Positions 9,074-17,835 of a DNA stretch of 64,000 nt are shown here, piece by piece (the stretch's first letter is position 1; each line of letters starts with the position of its first letter). Origin of the DNA: Paenibacillus riograndensis SBR5 (GTDB taxonomy: Bacteria; Bacillota; Bacilli; Paenibacillales; Paenibacillaceae). The position numbers were made by a program, and so were the translations under genes. The notes under the pieces are model-generated. The model did not search any database. It had not been told where the DNA came from and saw only the letters and a program-made list of their open reading frames with translations. The stretch is taken from the NCBI RefSeq assembly GCF_000981585.1, contig NZ_LN831776.1:5005187-5069186 (forward strand), written 5' to 3'.

Positions 9074-10240
9074 TTAGCTCTGATCTCCCGTCACATCAAT
9101 ATCCGCATTAAATTTAAAAATATAGGCGGCAATCAGCCAGATAATCCAGCAGTTCAGTCCAAAAAAGAGATACCCGAAATAGCCCAGTATCGGCATCTCG
9201 GAGAAAATATGAATTTTGTCCAGATAAGGGACCGAATATTTCCAGTAGTTGGGATTGGTCGGCAGGGAATCATGGAACCACTCGCTTCCGAAGTTCCAGA
9301 ACTCCCAGAAAAATCCGTTAAACAGCGTGGCAAGTCCAATCAGAATGACGCTCGACCAGTCCCCGTTCTTGACCGGAGTAAAAGGCGTCCAGAAACCGGC
9401 CAGCGCCATGGCGGCAGAAAGCATCGGGACCAGCGCTACCCACAGCACCCAGAACAGCACATAAGGATAATACCCCATACCAAACGCCAAAATCAGCCCC
9501 AGCACATAATAAAGGATCAGAAATGTCCGGGAGACGTTAAATTTCGGGCCATTTTTATAGCGGTTCCTGAATGCACCAAAGGTCTTGAGCAGCAGGTACC
9601 ACTCAAAGATTGCAGGGAGCACCGTTGTATAGGAGAGGGAAAACCAGAACACATTGCCGAAGTTGGAAAATACTTTATCGTTCGGGTAATACCAATTCTC
9701 GATCACAAAAAAATTCAGAAATTCAAAAGCAAACCAGCTGAAGCAGGACACCACAGCCAGCAGCTGCATGAGATGAGGCTTGCGTGAAATGATGGACGCA
9801 CCTTTATTTCTTTTGTACACCAGCCCGTCCAGAATTAAAATGAATGACCACCATAAGGGGACAAAGGTGTAATATTCGAGGGAAATGACGAGCTTGACCC
9901 GTGCCCACATCAGGAACCAGCTCACAGCAAGCACAGGCAGGCTCCACCAGAACCAGACCGGGAATGGGGTTGCACCGTCTTTCGGGGCAGGCTCCTCCTT
10001 GATCTTTTTAAAGCCAAACCAGCGGGGAAAAACCAGAATCAGCGTAATTACCAGTGCGACAATACAAGCCAGGGAAAAGTACAGCAGGTTGAAGCCGGGG
10101 TCTGCCTCCACTTTTTGTGCGGGAAAATCGCCATAGCCGGGCGGAAGCCCCTTCCACTTGGACAAGCTGCCGATCAAAGGGAGCAGAAAAATCAAACCAA
10201 ACGTCACAATCAGGAACAATATCTTGTTTTTTCTCAGCAT
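9074..10240 (-). CDS. polytopic membrane protein of unknown function
   Basis: A 388-residue protein with about ten hydrophobic helices, many rich in Trp, Phe and Tyr (for example FPVWFWWSLPVLAVSWFL and FNGFFWEFWNFGSEWF), and short polar loops. The N-terminus MLRKNKILFLIVTFGLIFLL is an uncleaved first helix. I do not recognise the family and assign no function. The start ATG follows AGAGGGG. Its stop lies 13 bases before the start of the giant kinase-GGDEF gene on the same strand, so the two are almost certainly co-transcribed. I infer that this protein could be the membrane sensor or anchor that the soluble kinase lacks. Confidence 0.75.
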   Translation of the reverse strand: MLRKNKILFLIVTFGLIFLLPLIGSLSKWKGLPPGYGDFPAQKVEADPGFNLLYFSLACIVALVITLILVFPRWFGFKKIKEEPAPKDGATPFPVWFWWSLPVLAVSWFLMWARVKLVISLEYYTFVPLWWSFILILDGLVYKRNKGASIISRKPHLMQLLAVVSCFSWFAFEFLNFFVIENWYYPNDKVFSNFGNVFWFSLSYTTVLPAIFEWYLLLKTFGAFRNRYKNGPKFNVSRTFLILYYVLGLILAFGMGYYPYVLFWVLWVALVPMLSAAMALAGFWTPFTPVKNGDWSSVILIGLATLFNGFFWEFWNFGSEWFHDSLPTNPNYWKYSVPYLDKIHIFSEMPILGYFGYLFFGLNCWIIWLIAAYIFKFNADIDVTGDQS

Positions 10241-10545
10241 GGCATAACCCCTCTTATGTATGGAAAAGTTGAGTTGTGTTGATAACCGGAACTATTCGAT
10301 GTCCGCCCAGATTATTCCTGCCTGGTTAGTTTGCCTTTCTACCTTTTTACTGCGGACCAGGCGGCCAAACCAGCAAAAAGACGTTCCAGATGCCAGAAAT
10401 ATGGCTGCGGAACGCCGGTTATATAACTTCAGAATTGCCAGTATTTCCGGGAGCCCGGAGCAGCTTCACAACCTCGTCCCGGCCGGCTGGCCGCAGATGG
10501 CAGCTTTCACTGAATTCGCCCATCGTTACACCTCCAACAACTGGG
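10241..10545. other. intergenic stretch with a possible 34-codon gene remnant
   Basis: On the minus strand, ATG at 10523 stands behind a near-ideal ribosome site (GGAGGTG, 5 bases away) and opens a frame of only 34 codons (MGEFSESCHLRPAGRDE...), stopping at 10419-10421. A strong initiation site with such a short frame suggests the 5' end of a broken gene, following the winged-helix gene in the same direction. Nothing else recognisable is present in 10241-10418. Confidence 0.3.
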
Positions 10546-11649
10546 TCATCGGGCTGTGTGCTCTTCTTCAAATACAGTCTTTAACACAGGGAGTCCTAAA
10601 AAGGCGGCATACCGTTCAGCGGCCTGCATAAGCTTCTCTTCCCATTTGTGTTCCAGCGGTTCAAACGGGCTGAAATTCAGCTCAACGCCCTTTGGCTTGA
10701 CGGTCCGTTTCCAGGTGCCGAGGATCTGGCCGCCTGCGGCAATCGTCGGCAGAAATACACCGTTATTGCCAGGGACAATGCGCGGTGCCGTCTCCGGTTC
10801 AAGCACAGCACTGCGGTCATTGTAGCCAAGAATATATTCATCAAAACCCGGCAGCAAATGAACCTCTTTAGAGGGGAATTGTGTCTCGGCCGCAGGTGCC
10901 GCCGGCATCCAGTACTCAGTGCCTGTAATGGTTTCAGCTATGAGTTCAGACTTTACTGCGTCAAGCCCTGCCCTGGCCTCCGTTAGCGTGATTCCGGCCC
11001 ACCAGGCCAAATCCTTGACGGTCGCCGGTCCATGGGCAGTGAAATAGCGCAAGGCCAGCTCCGATAGCGATTCCTCGAAGGACAGCTCCCGGGAATGCTC
11101 CACCCACTTGTCGAGCAGGACAAAGGTCTGCTGTTTGCCGCTCCGGGGGCCGAAGCAGATCAGACCGCTGTACGCGCTGTGCCACAAAATATGATAGCCC
11201 CGCTGCCCATCGGTGCGGATGCCTTCGCCTTCAAGCAGTGCAAGCATATCGGGTCGCCGTATAATTCCGCCGTTTGTGAGTGCGTTATAGATGATTTCTT
11301 TTGACCGCTCCAGCGTTCTTTCATCCAGCTCCAATTGCGCCATTCTCCGCACAGCTTGCTTGAGAAGACGGGGCCCGCTCAGCTGAAGCAGCCATTTCAC
11401 ATCCTCCGGCGGCACACAATGAATCGTTCCGCGGAGTATCCAGGTCAGCACAATCTTCCCTTCAGCGATGGCCCGTTCAACCCCGGCCAGCGTTGCTGAA
11501 GGCGTGCGCAGGCCGACCGCCCATACTGCCTGCAGATAATCCTGCGCCTGAAGCGCACCCAGTCTCCGGACAACTTCCTCCGGCTCAAAAGAGTCCGGGC
11601 TGTTGATCAACTGGTTAGCCAGCCTGCGGTGTGCGATGTTTGTACTCAT
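10546..11649 (-). CDS. winged-helix DNA-binding domain protein (AlkZ/HTH_42-like)
   Basis: A 367-residue protein of the HTH_42 family, which includes the YcaQ/AlkZ DNA glycosylases. Family marks are the early LGALQAQDYLQAVWAVGLR segment, the QA-D pattern that carries a glycosylase active-site Gln in AlkZ, ILRGTIHCVPPEDVKWLL, and late segments LLPGFDEYILGYNDR and GTWKRTVK. AlkZ-type enzymes excise bulky or crosslinked bases. Many homologues are annotated only by fold, so enzymatic activity is plausible but unproven. I chose the ATG at 11649 (MSTNIAHRRL) over an upstream ATG at 11679 because AAAGGAG sits 9 bases before it. Confidence 0.85.
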   Translation of the reverse strand: MSTNIAHRRLANQLINSPDSFEPEEVVRRLGALQAQDYLQAVWAVGLRTPSATLAGVERAIAEGKIVLTWILRGTIHCVPPEDVKWLLQLSGPRLLKQAVRRMAQLELDERTLERSKEIIYNALTNGGIIRRPDMLALLEGEGIRTDGQRGYHILWHSAYSGLICFGPRSGKQQTFVLLDKWVEHSRELSFEESLSELALRYFTAHGPATVKDLAWWAGITLTEARAGLDAVKSELIAETITGTEYWMPAAPAAETQFPSKEVHLLPGFDEYILGYNDRSAVLEPETAPRIVPGNNGVFLPTIAAGGQILGTWKRTVKPKGVELNFSPFEPLEHKWEEKLMQAAERYAAFLGLPVLKTVFEEEHTAR

Positions 11650-11865
11650 CCTTATAATCTCCTTTACCGGATACAACATAAGCTGAACGGCCGCTTTCCG
11701 TACCCATCCAATACTTTCCTTCAGTATATTGAAACCCTCCGCAGCTTGTCCATCGGAAATCCGGCGGAAACCGGTAAAGTTAGAGCCGGGTGCAGTTACT
11801 TTTACCTCTCATCCCGCCAGTTCGCCCGCCTAAGCCAAGCAGAGGCATCTCGCCCATGAGAATGC

Positions 11866-11899
11866 AAAAAACACCCACTCCTTAGCGGAATGGGTGTGT
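11866..11899 (-). terminator. intrinsic terminator of the lyase gene
   Basis: On the minus strand an 11-base stem (ACACCCATTCC / GGAGTGGGTGT) with a short loop is followed by TTTTTT, 17 bases beyond the stop codon of the heparinase-type gene. A textbook Rho-independent terminator. Confidence 0.9.
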
Positions 11900-11915
11900 C
11901 TGAAATTAAGCCCAG

Positions 11916-14126
11916 CTATACTGTTCGGCTGGGAATAACAATAACATCCTGGCTGTAGGCGGCACCGGCAAACTCCAATGCTTCCGGCTCGATCTTGCGG
12001 GGCAGCAGCGCTTCCGCAATGATATTGCCGGTATGATCGAGGTATCCCTCTACGTTAAAGCTGTTATGGTACAAGCAGATTTCATCCACTCGGTCTTCCA
12101 TTACAATACGCAGGGCGGTTGCCTCTGCAGCGGATAGTTCTGCCCCGTTCCTCCGGGCGGGCAGGCGTTCGACCTTCACCTTGGGTTTTGCGGTTCCGAA
12201 CGGAACGGCAAGCGTTGCAATGACGGTTCTTCCCGCCGCAGTCAAGGAACGCTTCACCACCGGATGATCATAATAATTGCCCTGCTTGAAGACCAGTCCC
12301 GGCTCCACGGACAGCTGATCCATTTCCTGTCCGGCAGACGGATGCACCAGCAGCAGATTGGCATCCTCCAGTTGTGTAGATACCTCCCCGGTGAAGCAAT
12401 CGTACGCCACTCCGCCGGGCGGCAGATGAAAGTACTGCTCATAACGGTGCTGCCCCTTCGCTTCGAACAGATCCACAATCAGCCAGTAGCTGTTCTTGAC
12501 GAACAGAACCTTGCGGGAATGAATCACTGGGTCATCATACCGGGTATAGCCGTAATGGCTGGCAAAGGTATAGTCATATTGTTCATTCGTCTGAAAATCC
12601 CAGATCCGGCAGGCAGCGGTAGCCGGTGTATTCCAGTGGAAGCTGCGGACATGCTGATCCTGTCCGTCTACAACCACTGTATTGTGGGCCCGCGTAGATA
12701 CCACATATTTACGCTCCTTGTCCCACTCGAATAGCCCCATTCCTGAATCCGCCAGCAGCTCACGCCCGCCGGCGTAGAGCACCAGGCTGAGCGCATCGGA
12801 ATGGGCATGTCCGCCTACTCCAACGCCCGCCCGCATCGCCATGTACATGTCGGTATGCTTCCAGCCCTGCCGGGAGGTCAAATATCCCCCGGCTGGAAAG
12901 CAGGCTGCCGTTTCTGCCGGGCCTACCGCCTTCAGCTGATTATAGTTCTCCACAGCTTCCGGCCCCACTCTCCAGATTAGGGAGAACGGCAGCCGCTCAT
13001 GTCCAAGGGCCTTGAAATCGCTGCGCTGATACAGGTATGCCCCCAGGCTCATAACATTGCGCAGTTCACTGGCTACCTGCTGGTCGGTATCGCCGAATTT
13101 GACCAATTGTCCGTCCGGAGCCAGCAAATGCATCATGACGACGAACATGTTCTCCAGAATTTCCTGATATTCACCGGCAGCGATGCCGAGCTTGTGGAAC
13201 AGCGCCACCAGCTCATACAGGTCACGCATCACAACCAGATGATAGTTGGGGCTGCCTTCAAACTGCACACCGTCCGGGTACACATTCTGCCGGATATACC
13301 CCGGCATTTCACGCATACCGTATTCCAGCCATTCTGCCGAATCCTTCAGCTCCGGCAGAAGCAGAGCCGTCTGGATTAATCCGCGAAGCTGCATGCAGAC
13401 ATGATTGCCATGAGTGGCATGATATTTGCGGACATATTGGCCGTGTTCATGGAAGGATTTAATCAGCTTCAGCTTGACTTCAGGCTCAAATGAAGGAGAA
13501 CTGAAGAACGTAATGAAAGCTTCCGGAAGCATAAACAGCCGCACCCCGACAGAAAGAGGGTCCCAGGTGGAATGCTCGGCCCGGAAGGTACCGTCCACCG
13601 GCATCGGGTTATCGTCAATGAAATGGCTCATCATATCATTGAAGCATTTGGCGTATTTCTCATCGCCGGTCAGCGCGTATGCTCTGGCCAGACGTTTGAC
13701 ATAGACAAACCGCGTCAGATGCAGCTGATACTGCGAGCTATCGTACAGCCAGCTGTTCCATTCATAGGTTCCCTTAGGGAAAACCACTCTTTTGCCTTTG
13801 AACAGCGGGATATCACCTTCGGCAATCCGATCGGCCTCAGCAATGTCCTGCTTGGCTTCCTCCTCTTGGCTGTAGCTGTTCACCGCGTATGCCTTGAGGC
13901 CGGGAACATCTCTCACATCAAAGTAATATCTTCCGGTGTTACCGGATGCGATAACCTCCAGATAGGCATCCCTTGCCCCAGAGACGTTGCCCTCATGCAG
14001 CTTGGCGGCTGCTTCTGCAAGCTCCGGTCTATCCAGGTCCAGCATCGTTCTTAAGAATTCTTCATCTGACATCTGCGGTCTTGTGTAAGCGGGATTGTGC
14101 CGCAAATCTTTATAACCAACAGTCAT
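11916..14126 (-). CDS. heparinase II/III family polysaccharide lyase, apparently cytoplasmic
   Basis: A 736-residue protein with the two-part architecture of heparinase II/III-like and oligoalginate lyases: an alpha/alpha toroid (about 60-380) and a C-terminal beta-sandwich containing GGHAHSDALSLVLYAGG, whose His is a conserved catalytic/metal region residue, followed by LLADSGMGLFEWD and STRAHNTVVVDGQDQ. It contains HATHGNHVCMQLRGL, the family's Asn/His region. Such enzymes cleave uronic-acid-containing chains by beta-elimination. There is no signal peptide, so it probably degrades imported oligosaccharides inside the cell. ATG at 14126 has AAGGTGA upstream and is preferred over the ATG at 14165. 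It is last in the operon with the transporter genes, supporting a role on their imported substrate. Chondroitin-, heparin- or alginate-type substrate cannot be told apart. Confidence 0.85.
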   Translation of the reverse strand: MTVGYKDLRHNPAYTRPQMSDEEFLRTMLDLDRPELAEAAAKLHEGNVSGARDAYLEVIASGNTGRYYFDVRDVPGLKAYAVNSYSQEEEAKQDIAEADRIAEGDIPLFKGKRVVFPKGTYEWNSWLYDSSQYQLHLTRFVYVKRLARAYALTGDEKYAKCFNDMMSHFIDDNPMPVDGTFRAEHSTWDPLSVGVRLFMLPEAFITFFSSPSFEPEVKLKLIKSFHEHGQYVRKYHATHGNHVCMQLRGLIQTALLLPELKDSAEWLEYGMREMPGYIRQNVYPDGVQFEGSPNYHLVVMRDLYELVALFHKLGIAAGEYQEILENMFVVMMHLLAPDGQLVKFGDTDQQVASELRNVMSLGAYLYQRSDFKALGHERLPFSLIWRVGPEAVENYNQLKAVGPAETAACFPAGGYLTSRQGWKHTDMYMAMRAGVGVGGHAHSDALSLVLYAGGRELLADSGMGLFEWDKERKYVVSTRAHNTVVVDGQDQHVRSFHWNTPATAACRIWDFQTNEQYDYTFASHYGYTRYDDPVIHSRKVLFVKNSYWLIVDLFEAKGQHRYEQYFHLPPGGVAYDCFTGEVSTQLEDANLLLVHPSAGQEMDQLSVEPGLVFKQGNYYDHPVVKRSLTAAGRTVIATLAVPFGTAKPKVKVERLPARRNGAELSAAEATALRIVMEDRVDEICLYHNSFNVEGYLDHTGNIIAEALLPRKIEPEALEFAGAAYSQDVIVIPSRTV

Positions 14127-14165
14127 TGGATCATCACCTTTTTGTCCAGCGGAGCTTATTCGCAT

Positions 14166-15035
14166 TTATTCCTTAATTGAGCCCAGCATGGCTCCTTTGG
14201 CAAAATACTTTTGCAGGAACGGGTACACGATTACAATCGGCAGCATCGCCAGCAGGATTGCAGCATTTTGTACATTGGGTCCGAGATTAGCGGCCAGCTG
14301 CGCATCCACTGCGGCCTCTGCCGAAATATTGGAGGCGCTGATCGCCACCATCTGCCGGAGAAGCGGCTGAATCGGCCAGCGCGATGTATCATTTAAGTAG
14401 ATAACGGCGGAAAAGAACTCGTTCCAGAACTGCACCATAAAGAACAGCGTAAATGTCGCGATAATCGGTTTGGACAACGGAAGCACAATCGAATATAGAA
14501 TTCTGAACTCACCTGCACCATCAATTCTGGCCGCTTCATCCAGGCTTTCAGGGAGGCTCTGGAAGAAAGAGCGGATAACCATGATATTAAAAGCACTGGA
14601 CGCCGCCGGAAGCACCACAGCCCAGTAAGAGTCAATCAGTCCGAGATTTTTAACCACCAGATAGCTGGGAATCATACCCCCGTGGAAGATCATGGTGAAG
14701 AAAATGAACAGCAGTATAATCCGCCGGCCGGGCAAAAACTTTTTGGACAATGCATACGCCAGCGTAATCGATACAAACAGACTTAAGAGGGTTCCCATCA
14801 CCGTAATCACAACAGAGTTTCTGACCGAAGTCAGGAAGGTATCCGCATTCAGCAGATAAGAGTAGGCATCCAGCGTCCAATGCTTGGGCCAGATGAAGAA
14901 GTTCCCTGCGAGCGAGTCGCCGGGCGGACTAAAGGATACCGCGATAATGTACAGAAAAGGCAATATCACCAGCAAGCTGATCAAGCAGATAATCACTACA
15001 ATCAGGCTGTCAAACCATGTTACGCGCAGCTTCAT
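14166..15035 (-). CDS. carbohydrate ABC transporter permease, LplC/YtcP type
   Basis: A 289-residue inner-membrane protein with six helices. The cytoplasmic EAA loop that docks the ATPase reads EAARIDGAGEFRILYSIVLP. The C-terminus FAKGAMLGSIKE is the usual end of this subfamily, which pairs with an LplB-type permease and a lipoprotein binding protein for oligosaccharide import. No ATPase gene lies in the window. These systems commonly share an MsmX-type ATPase encoded elsewhere, which I infer here. The start follows AGGAGTGG. The lyase gene begins just 39 bases downstream, consistent with one transcript. Confidence 0.92.
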   Translation of the reverse strand: MKLRVTWFDSLIVVIICLISLLVILPFLYIIAVSFSPPGDSLAGNFFIWPKHWTLDAYSYLLNADTFLTSVRNSVVITVMGTLLSLFVSITLAYALSKKFLPGRRIILLFIFFTMIFHGGMIPSYLVVKNLGLIDSYWAVVLPAASSAFNIMVIRSFFQSLPESLDEAARIDGAGEFRILYSIVLPLSKPIIATFTLFFMVQFWNEFFSAVIYLNDTSRWPIQPLLRQMVAISASNISAEAAVDAQLAANLGPNVQNAAILLAMLPIVIVYPFLQKYFAKGAMLGSIKE

Positions 15036-15059
15036 AACGTCACCACTCCTGTTCTAGTT

Positions 15060-15968
15060 CTAGAATATGCCTTCTTCTCCAAGAAGCTTTGCCGCATAGT
15101 TGGCCCCGAGGACAAGGATCAGACTGGCAACGGATTTGAACATGCCTACCGTAATCGCGAAGCTGTAGTTGAATTGCTCCAGACCGATATGATAGACGAA
15201 CAGATCGAACACATTGGAGACATCCAGGTTGAGGCTGTTGGTCATCAGGAAAATTTGCATAAAGTTGGAATCCATGGATGAGCCGAGACGGAGCAGCAGC
15301 AAAATGACGATAGTGCTTTTGATACCGGGCAGCGTAATATGCCAGATATTCTGAAACCGGTTCGCGCCATCCACTTTGGCTGCTTCATACTGTTCAGGGT
15401 TGATCCCGGCAAGCGCCGCCAGGAATATAATGGTCCCCCACCCTGCATCCTTCCAAATCGACTGGAAAATAACCAGCGGCCGGAACCATTCGTTGCTGAC
15501 CAGAAAATTGGCGCTACCGCCAAACCATTCGGTTAAGTAGTGATTTATCACTCCCGAAGGGCCGAAGAAGGAGATGGTAATCCCGTAAATAACCACCCAG
15601 GACAAAAAGTGAGGCAGGTATACTATGGTCTGCGACACCCGCTTGAACACCTTCAGCCGGAGTTCGTTCAGCAGCAGGGACAGAATAATCGTAAAGGGAA
15701 AATAAATAACCAGGTTCAGCAAGCTGATCAGCAGTGTATTTTTCAGCAAAATATAGAAATCGGAAGTTCCGAAAAACTGTCTGAAATTATCCAGCCCCAC
15801 CCATGGGCTGTTTATAATGCCTTTAAACGGGCTGTATTCCTTGAAAGCCAGCACCAATCCCGACATCGGGATGTAATGGAAAATTACAAAATAGAGCATT
15901 CCCGGTGCCGCCAGTAAGTAAAAGGGCCACAATTGATTGAAACGTTTAGGACGCAAAGTTCTCTGCAC
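15060..15968 (-). CDS. carbohydrate ABC transporter permease, LplB type
   Basis: A 302-residue membrane protein, first permease after the binding-protein gene. The N-terminus (NQLWPFYLLAAPGMLYFVIF) enters the first helix and the EAA loop reads EAAKVDGANRFQNIWHITLP. It should form a heterodimer with the LplC-type permease whose start lies 24 bases downstream. Together they form the membrane channel for sugars delivered by the lipoprotein. The gene is separated from the binding-protein gene by a strong stem-loop (15991-16022), which usually means less permease than binding protein is made. Confidence 0.92.
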   Translation of the reverse strand: MQRTLRPKRFNQLWPFYLLAAPGMLYFVIFHYIPMSGLVLAFKEYSPFKGIINSPWVGLDNFRQFFGTSDFYILLKNTLLISLLNLVIYFPFTIILSLLLNELRLKVFKRVSQTIVYLPHFLSWVVIYGITISFFGPSGVINHYLTEWFGGSANFLVSNEWFRPLVIFQSIWKDAGWGTIIFLAALAGINPEQYEAAKVDGANRFQNIWHITLPGIKSTIVILLLLRLGSSMDSNFMQIFLMTNSLNLDVSNVFDLFVYHIGLEQFNYSFAITVGMFKSVASLILVLGANYAAKLLGEEGIF

Positions 15969-15990
15969 AGGTCAAACCTCCTTATCCATG

Positions 15991-16022
15991 GGCAAAAGAA
16001 AGGGGAGTGCCCCCTTCTTTGC
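15991..16022 (-). terminator. intercistronic stem-loop between binding protein and permease genes
   Basis: The inverted repeat GGCAAAGAAGGGGG / CCCCTTTCTTTTGCC lies in the 76-base gap between the two genes. Such hairpins act as partial terminators or 3' stabilisers that raise binding protein above permease. There is no long U tract, so attenuation or stabilisation is the likelier role. Confidence 0.65.
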
Positions 16023-16044
16023 CTCTGTGTATCTTTAGTTTTAC

Positions 16045-17610
16045 TTATTTATGCTCTGCATTGTACTGGTCCAGCAGGTCTTTGGTAATCTGCGCACCTG
16101 TGCCGTTCGTCCAGGCATCAATTTCTTTCTGCACATCATCCCAAGTGCCTTCGCCCAGCACATACTTCGTCATCACGGCGCTCATTTTTTTATAGCTGTC
16201 CGGATTTTTGCTCGCGGTTGCCGAGTTGTAGCTGAGGAACGGATTTTCGATTCCAGCCTTGCTGATGACATCCAAAGTAGCCTTTTGAGCCTTCAGAATC
16301 TCCGGATCCTTGGAGCCGGCATATACGTAAGGGTCGACTCTGTTTTCCAGCACAAATTGGCTCGGTTTATCCAAATCGTACTGTTTTTTCTGTTCCTCTG
16401 TCTGCACAGCAATACCCTCTTTAAAATCACTGGAATGGATTCCGGTCACTCCCGCTTTGGAGAACGCTACATTCTCCTCGGAGGCTGAGAAATCGAGGAA
16501 ATCCACAATTTGCTGAACCTTGTCCTCCTTTACAGAACTTGGAATGGCCCACAGGCCGTAGTATCCGCCAAGTACCGCGACACCTTTTTGCCCGTTGGCA
16601 CCTTCCAGAACATCGACAATGGCGATTTCGGCGTTCGGATCAGTCTGCTTCAGCTTTTCAATATTGGTCTCAGCCATATCGCTCACATTCCCCACAAAGG
16701 CGCCTGCCGTACCGGCCAAAAACTTGCTGCGCGCCTGCCCCTGATTTTTGAGCACCGGCGCATCTTTATCAATCAGCCCTTTGCTCCAGGAATCCTTGAG
16801 CCATTCCAGAAAAGCTTTGTATTCGGGCGTCTGAAAGTCGCGGACGGCCTTCCCGTTATCCAGCTTCCAGATATTCGGGACGCCGAAGGCGAATTGAATC
16901 GGCGCTACACCGGCAAATGGTCCAGGGCTGTTGATGCCATCTACAGCGTAGATCGAGAACGGTATGGTTTTCCCCCCGCCCGCCGGGTCCTTTTCCTTGA
17001 AAACTGCAAGGGCATTGGTCAGCTCATCCATTGTCTTCGGTACAGCCAGGTTGTATTTGTCCAGCCAGTCCTTGCGGATCAGAATATTGGCTTCCCCTCC
17101 GCCATACAGGCCCCGCGGCCGGGGAATTCCGTATAACTTGCCATCGACTTTGATTCCATTCCAGACTGTATCATCGATCTGGCTGATATTCTTAGTTTTC
17201 TCAATATAAGGAGTCAGATCATGGAAGGCCCCCATCTTCACAAGGTTGCTGAACTTGTCGTCCTTTCCCCCATCCATCAGCAGCAAATCATAGGAGTTGC
17301 CTGCCGATACGGCTACGGAGAGCTTGTCCGTGTAAGCCTCGGACGGCACGAAGGTCACATCCAGGTCCACATTGCCCCGCTTCTCCAGATCCTCCAGGGC
17401 TTTGTTGTTTTCCGTTGCAGGCGGGTTCCCGAAAAGTATGGTCATCGCCTTGATGCTGGCCTTTTGACTGCCGGCTTCTGTTTTAGCGGTTCCTTCCGGT
17501 GAAACAGAGCTTCCCGCTGCGGAATTATTGCTGCCGGAGCAGCCTGCAAGTGTGGTTACCATCAATGCCGCTGTTGCCACAAGCGGTACAAGCTTTCTTT
17601 TGAAATCCAT
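16045..17610 (-). CDS. extracellular sugar-binding lipoprotein, LplA-like
   Basis: A 521-residue solute-binding protein. The N-terminus has a charged start (MDFKRK), a hydrophobic core and a lipobox LAGC with Cys24 as the lipidation site, then a Ser/Gly/Asn-rich linker. It is therefore attached to the outer face of the membrane, where it captures an oligosaccharide and delivers it to the LplB/LplC-type permeases downstream. The length of over 500 residues and the adjacent YesM/YesN system match the family 1 binding proteins typical of Paenibacillus. ATG at 17610 is the start because GGGGG lies 7 bases upstream; the frame is open for another 49 codons upstream, but that extension would bury the signal peptide. 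Transcription is divergent from the sensor kinase gene. Confidence 0.92.
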   Translation of the reverse strand: MDFKRKLVPLVATAALMVTTLAGCSGSNNSAAGSSVSPEGTAKTEAGSQKASIKAMTILFGNPPATENNKALEDLEKRGNVDLDVTFVPSEAYTDKLSVAVSAGNSYDLLLMDGGKDDKFSNLVKMGAFHDLTPYIEKTKNISQIDDTVWNGIKVDGKLYGIPRPRGLYGGGEANILIRKDWLDKYNLAVPKTMDELTNALAVFKEKDPAGGGKTIPFSIYAVDGINSPGPFAGVAPIQFAFGVPNIWKLDNGKAVRDFQTPEYKAFLEWLKDSWSKGLIDKDAPVLKNQGQARSKFLAGTAGAFVGNVSDMAETNIEKLKQTDPNAEIAIVDVLEGANGQKGVAVLGGYYGLWAIPSSVKEDKVQQIVDFLDFSASEENVAFSKAGVTGIHSSDFKEGIAVQTEEQKKQYDLDKPSQFVLENRVDPYVYAGSKDPEILKAQKATLDVISKAGIENPFLSYNSATASKNPDSYKKMSAVMTKYVLGEGTWDDVQKEIDAWTNGTGAQITKDLLDQYNAEHK

Positions 17611-17664
17611 TGTCATCCCCCGTTTGCTTGTATTGTTTGCGTTTACATCGTCCTTACACTTTGG

Positions 17665-17693
17665 ATTATAGAAGACAGCGTATCTTGTGAACA
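17665..17693 (-). promoter_or_regulatory. candidate sigma-A promoter of the transporter operon
   Basis: On the minus strand a perfect -10 TATAAT (17665-17670) is preceded after 17 bases by TGTTCA, a weak -35. It lies 55 bases upstream of the binding-protein start. The poor -35 fits a promoter that needs activation, plausibly by the divergently encoded YesN-type regulator. This is inferred from pattern only. Confidence 0.45.
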
Positions 17694-17835
17694 TGCCGGA
17701 TTCGCGCCAATGTGTAACCGTTTTTAAGATCCGCCGGAATCTGTGTTCCATAGCCATCCTTCAATGTACTATAATAATTACAGGATAGCTTATCTGCCAT
17801 CCCCAGCCTAAAACCAAGTAACGGAAGTGGTTTCT

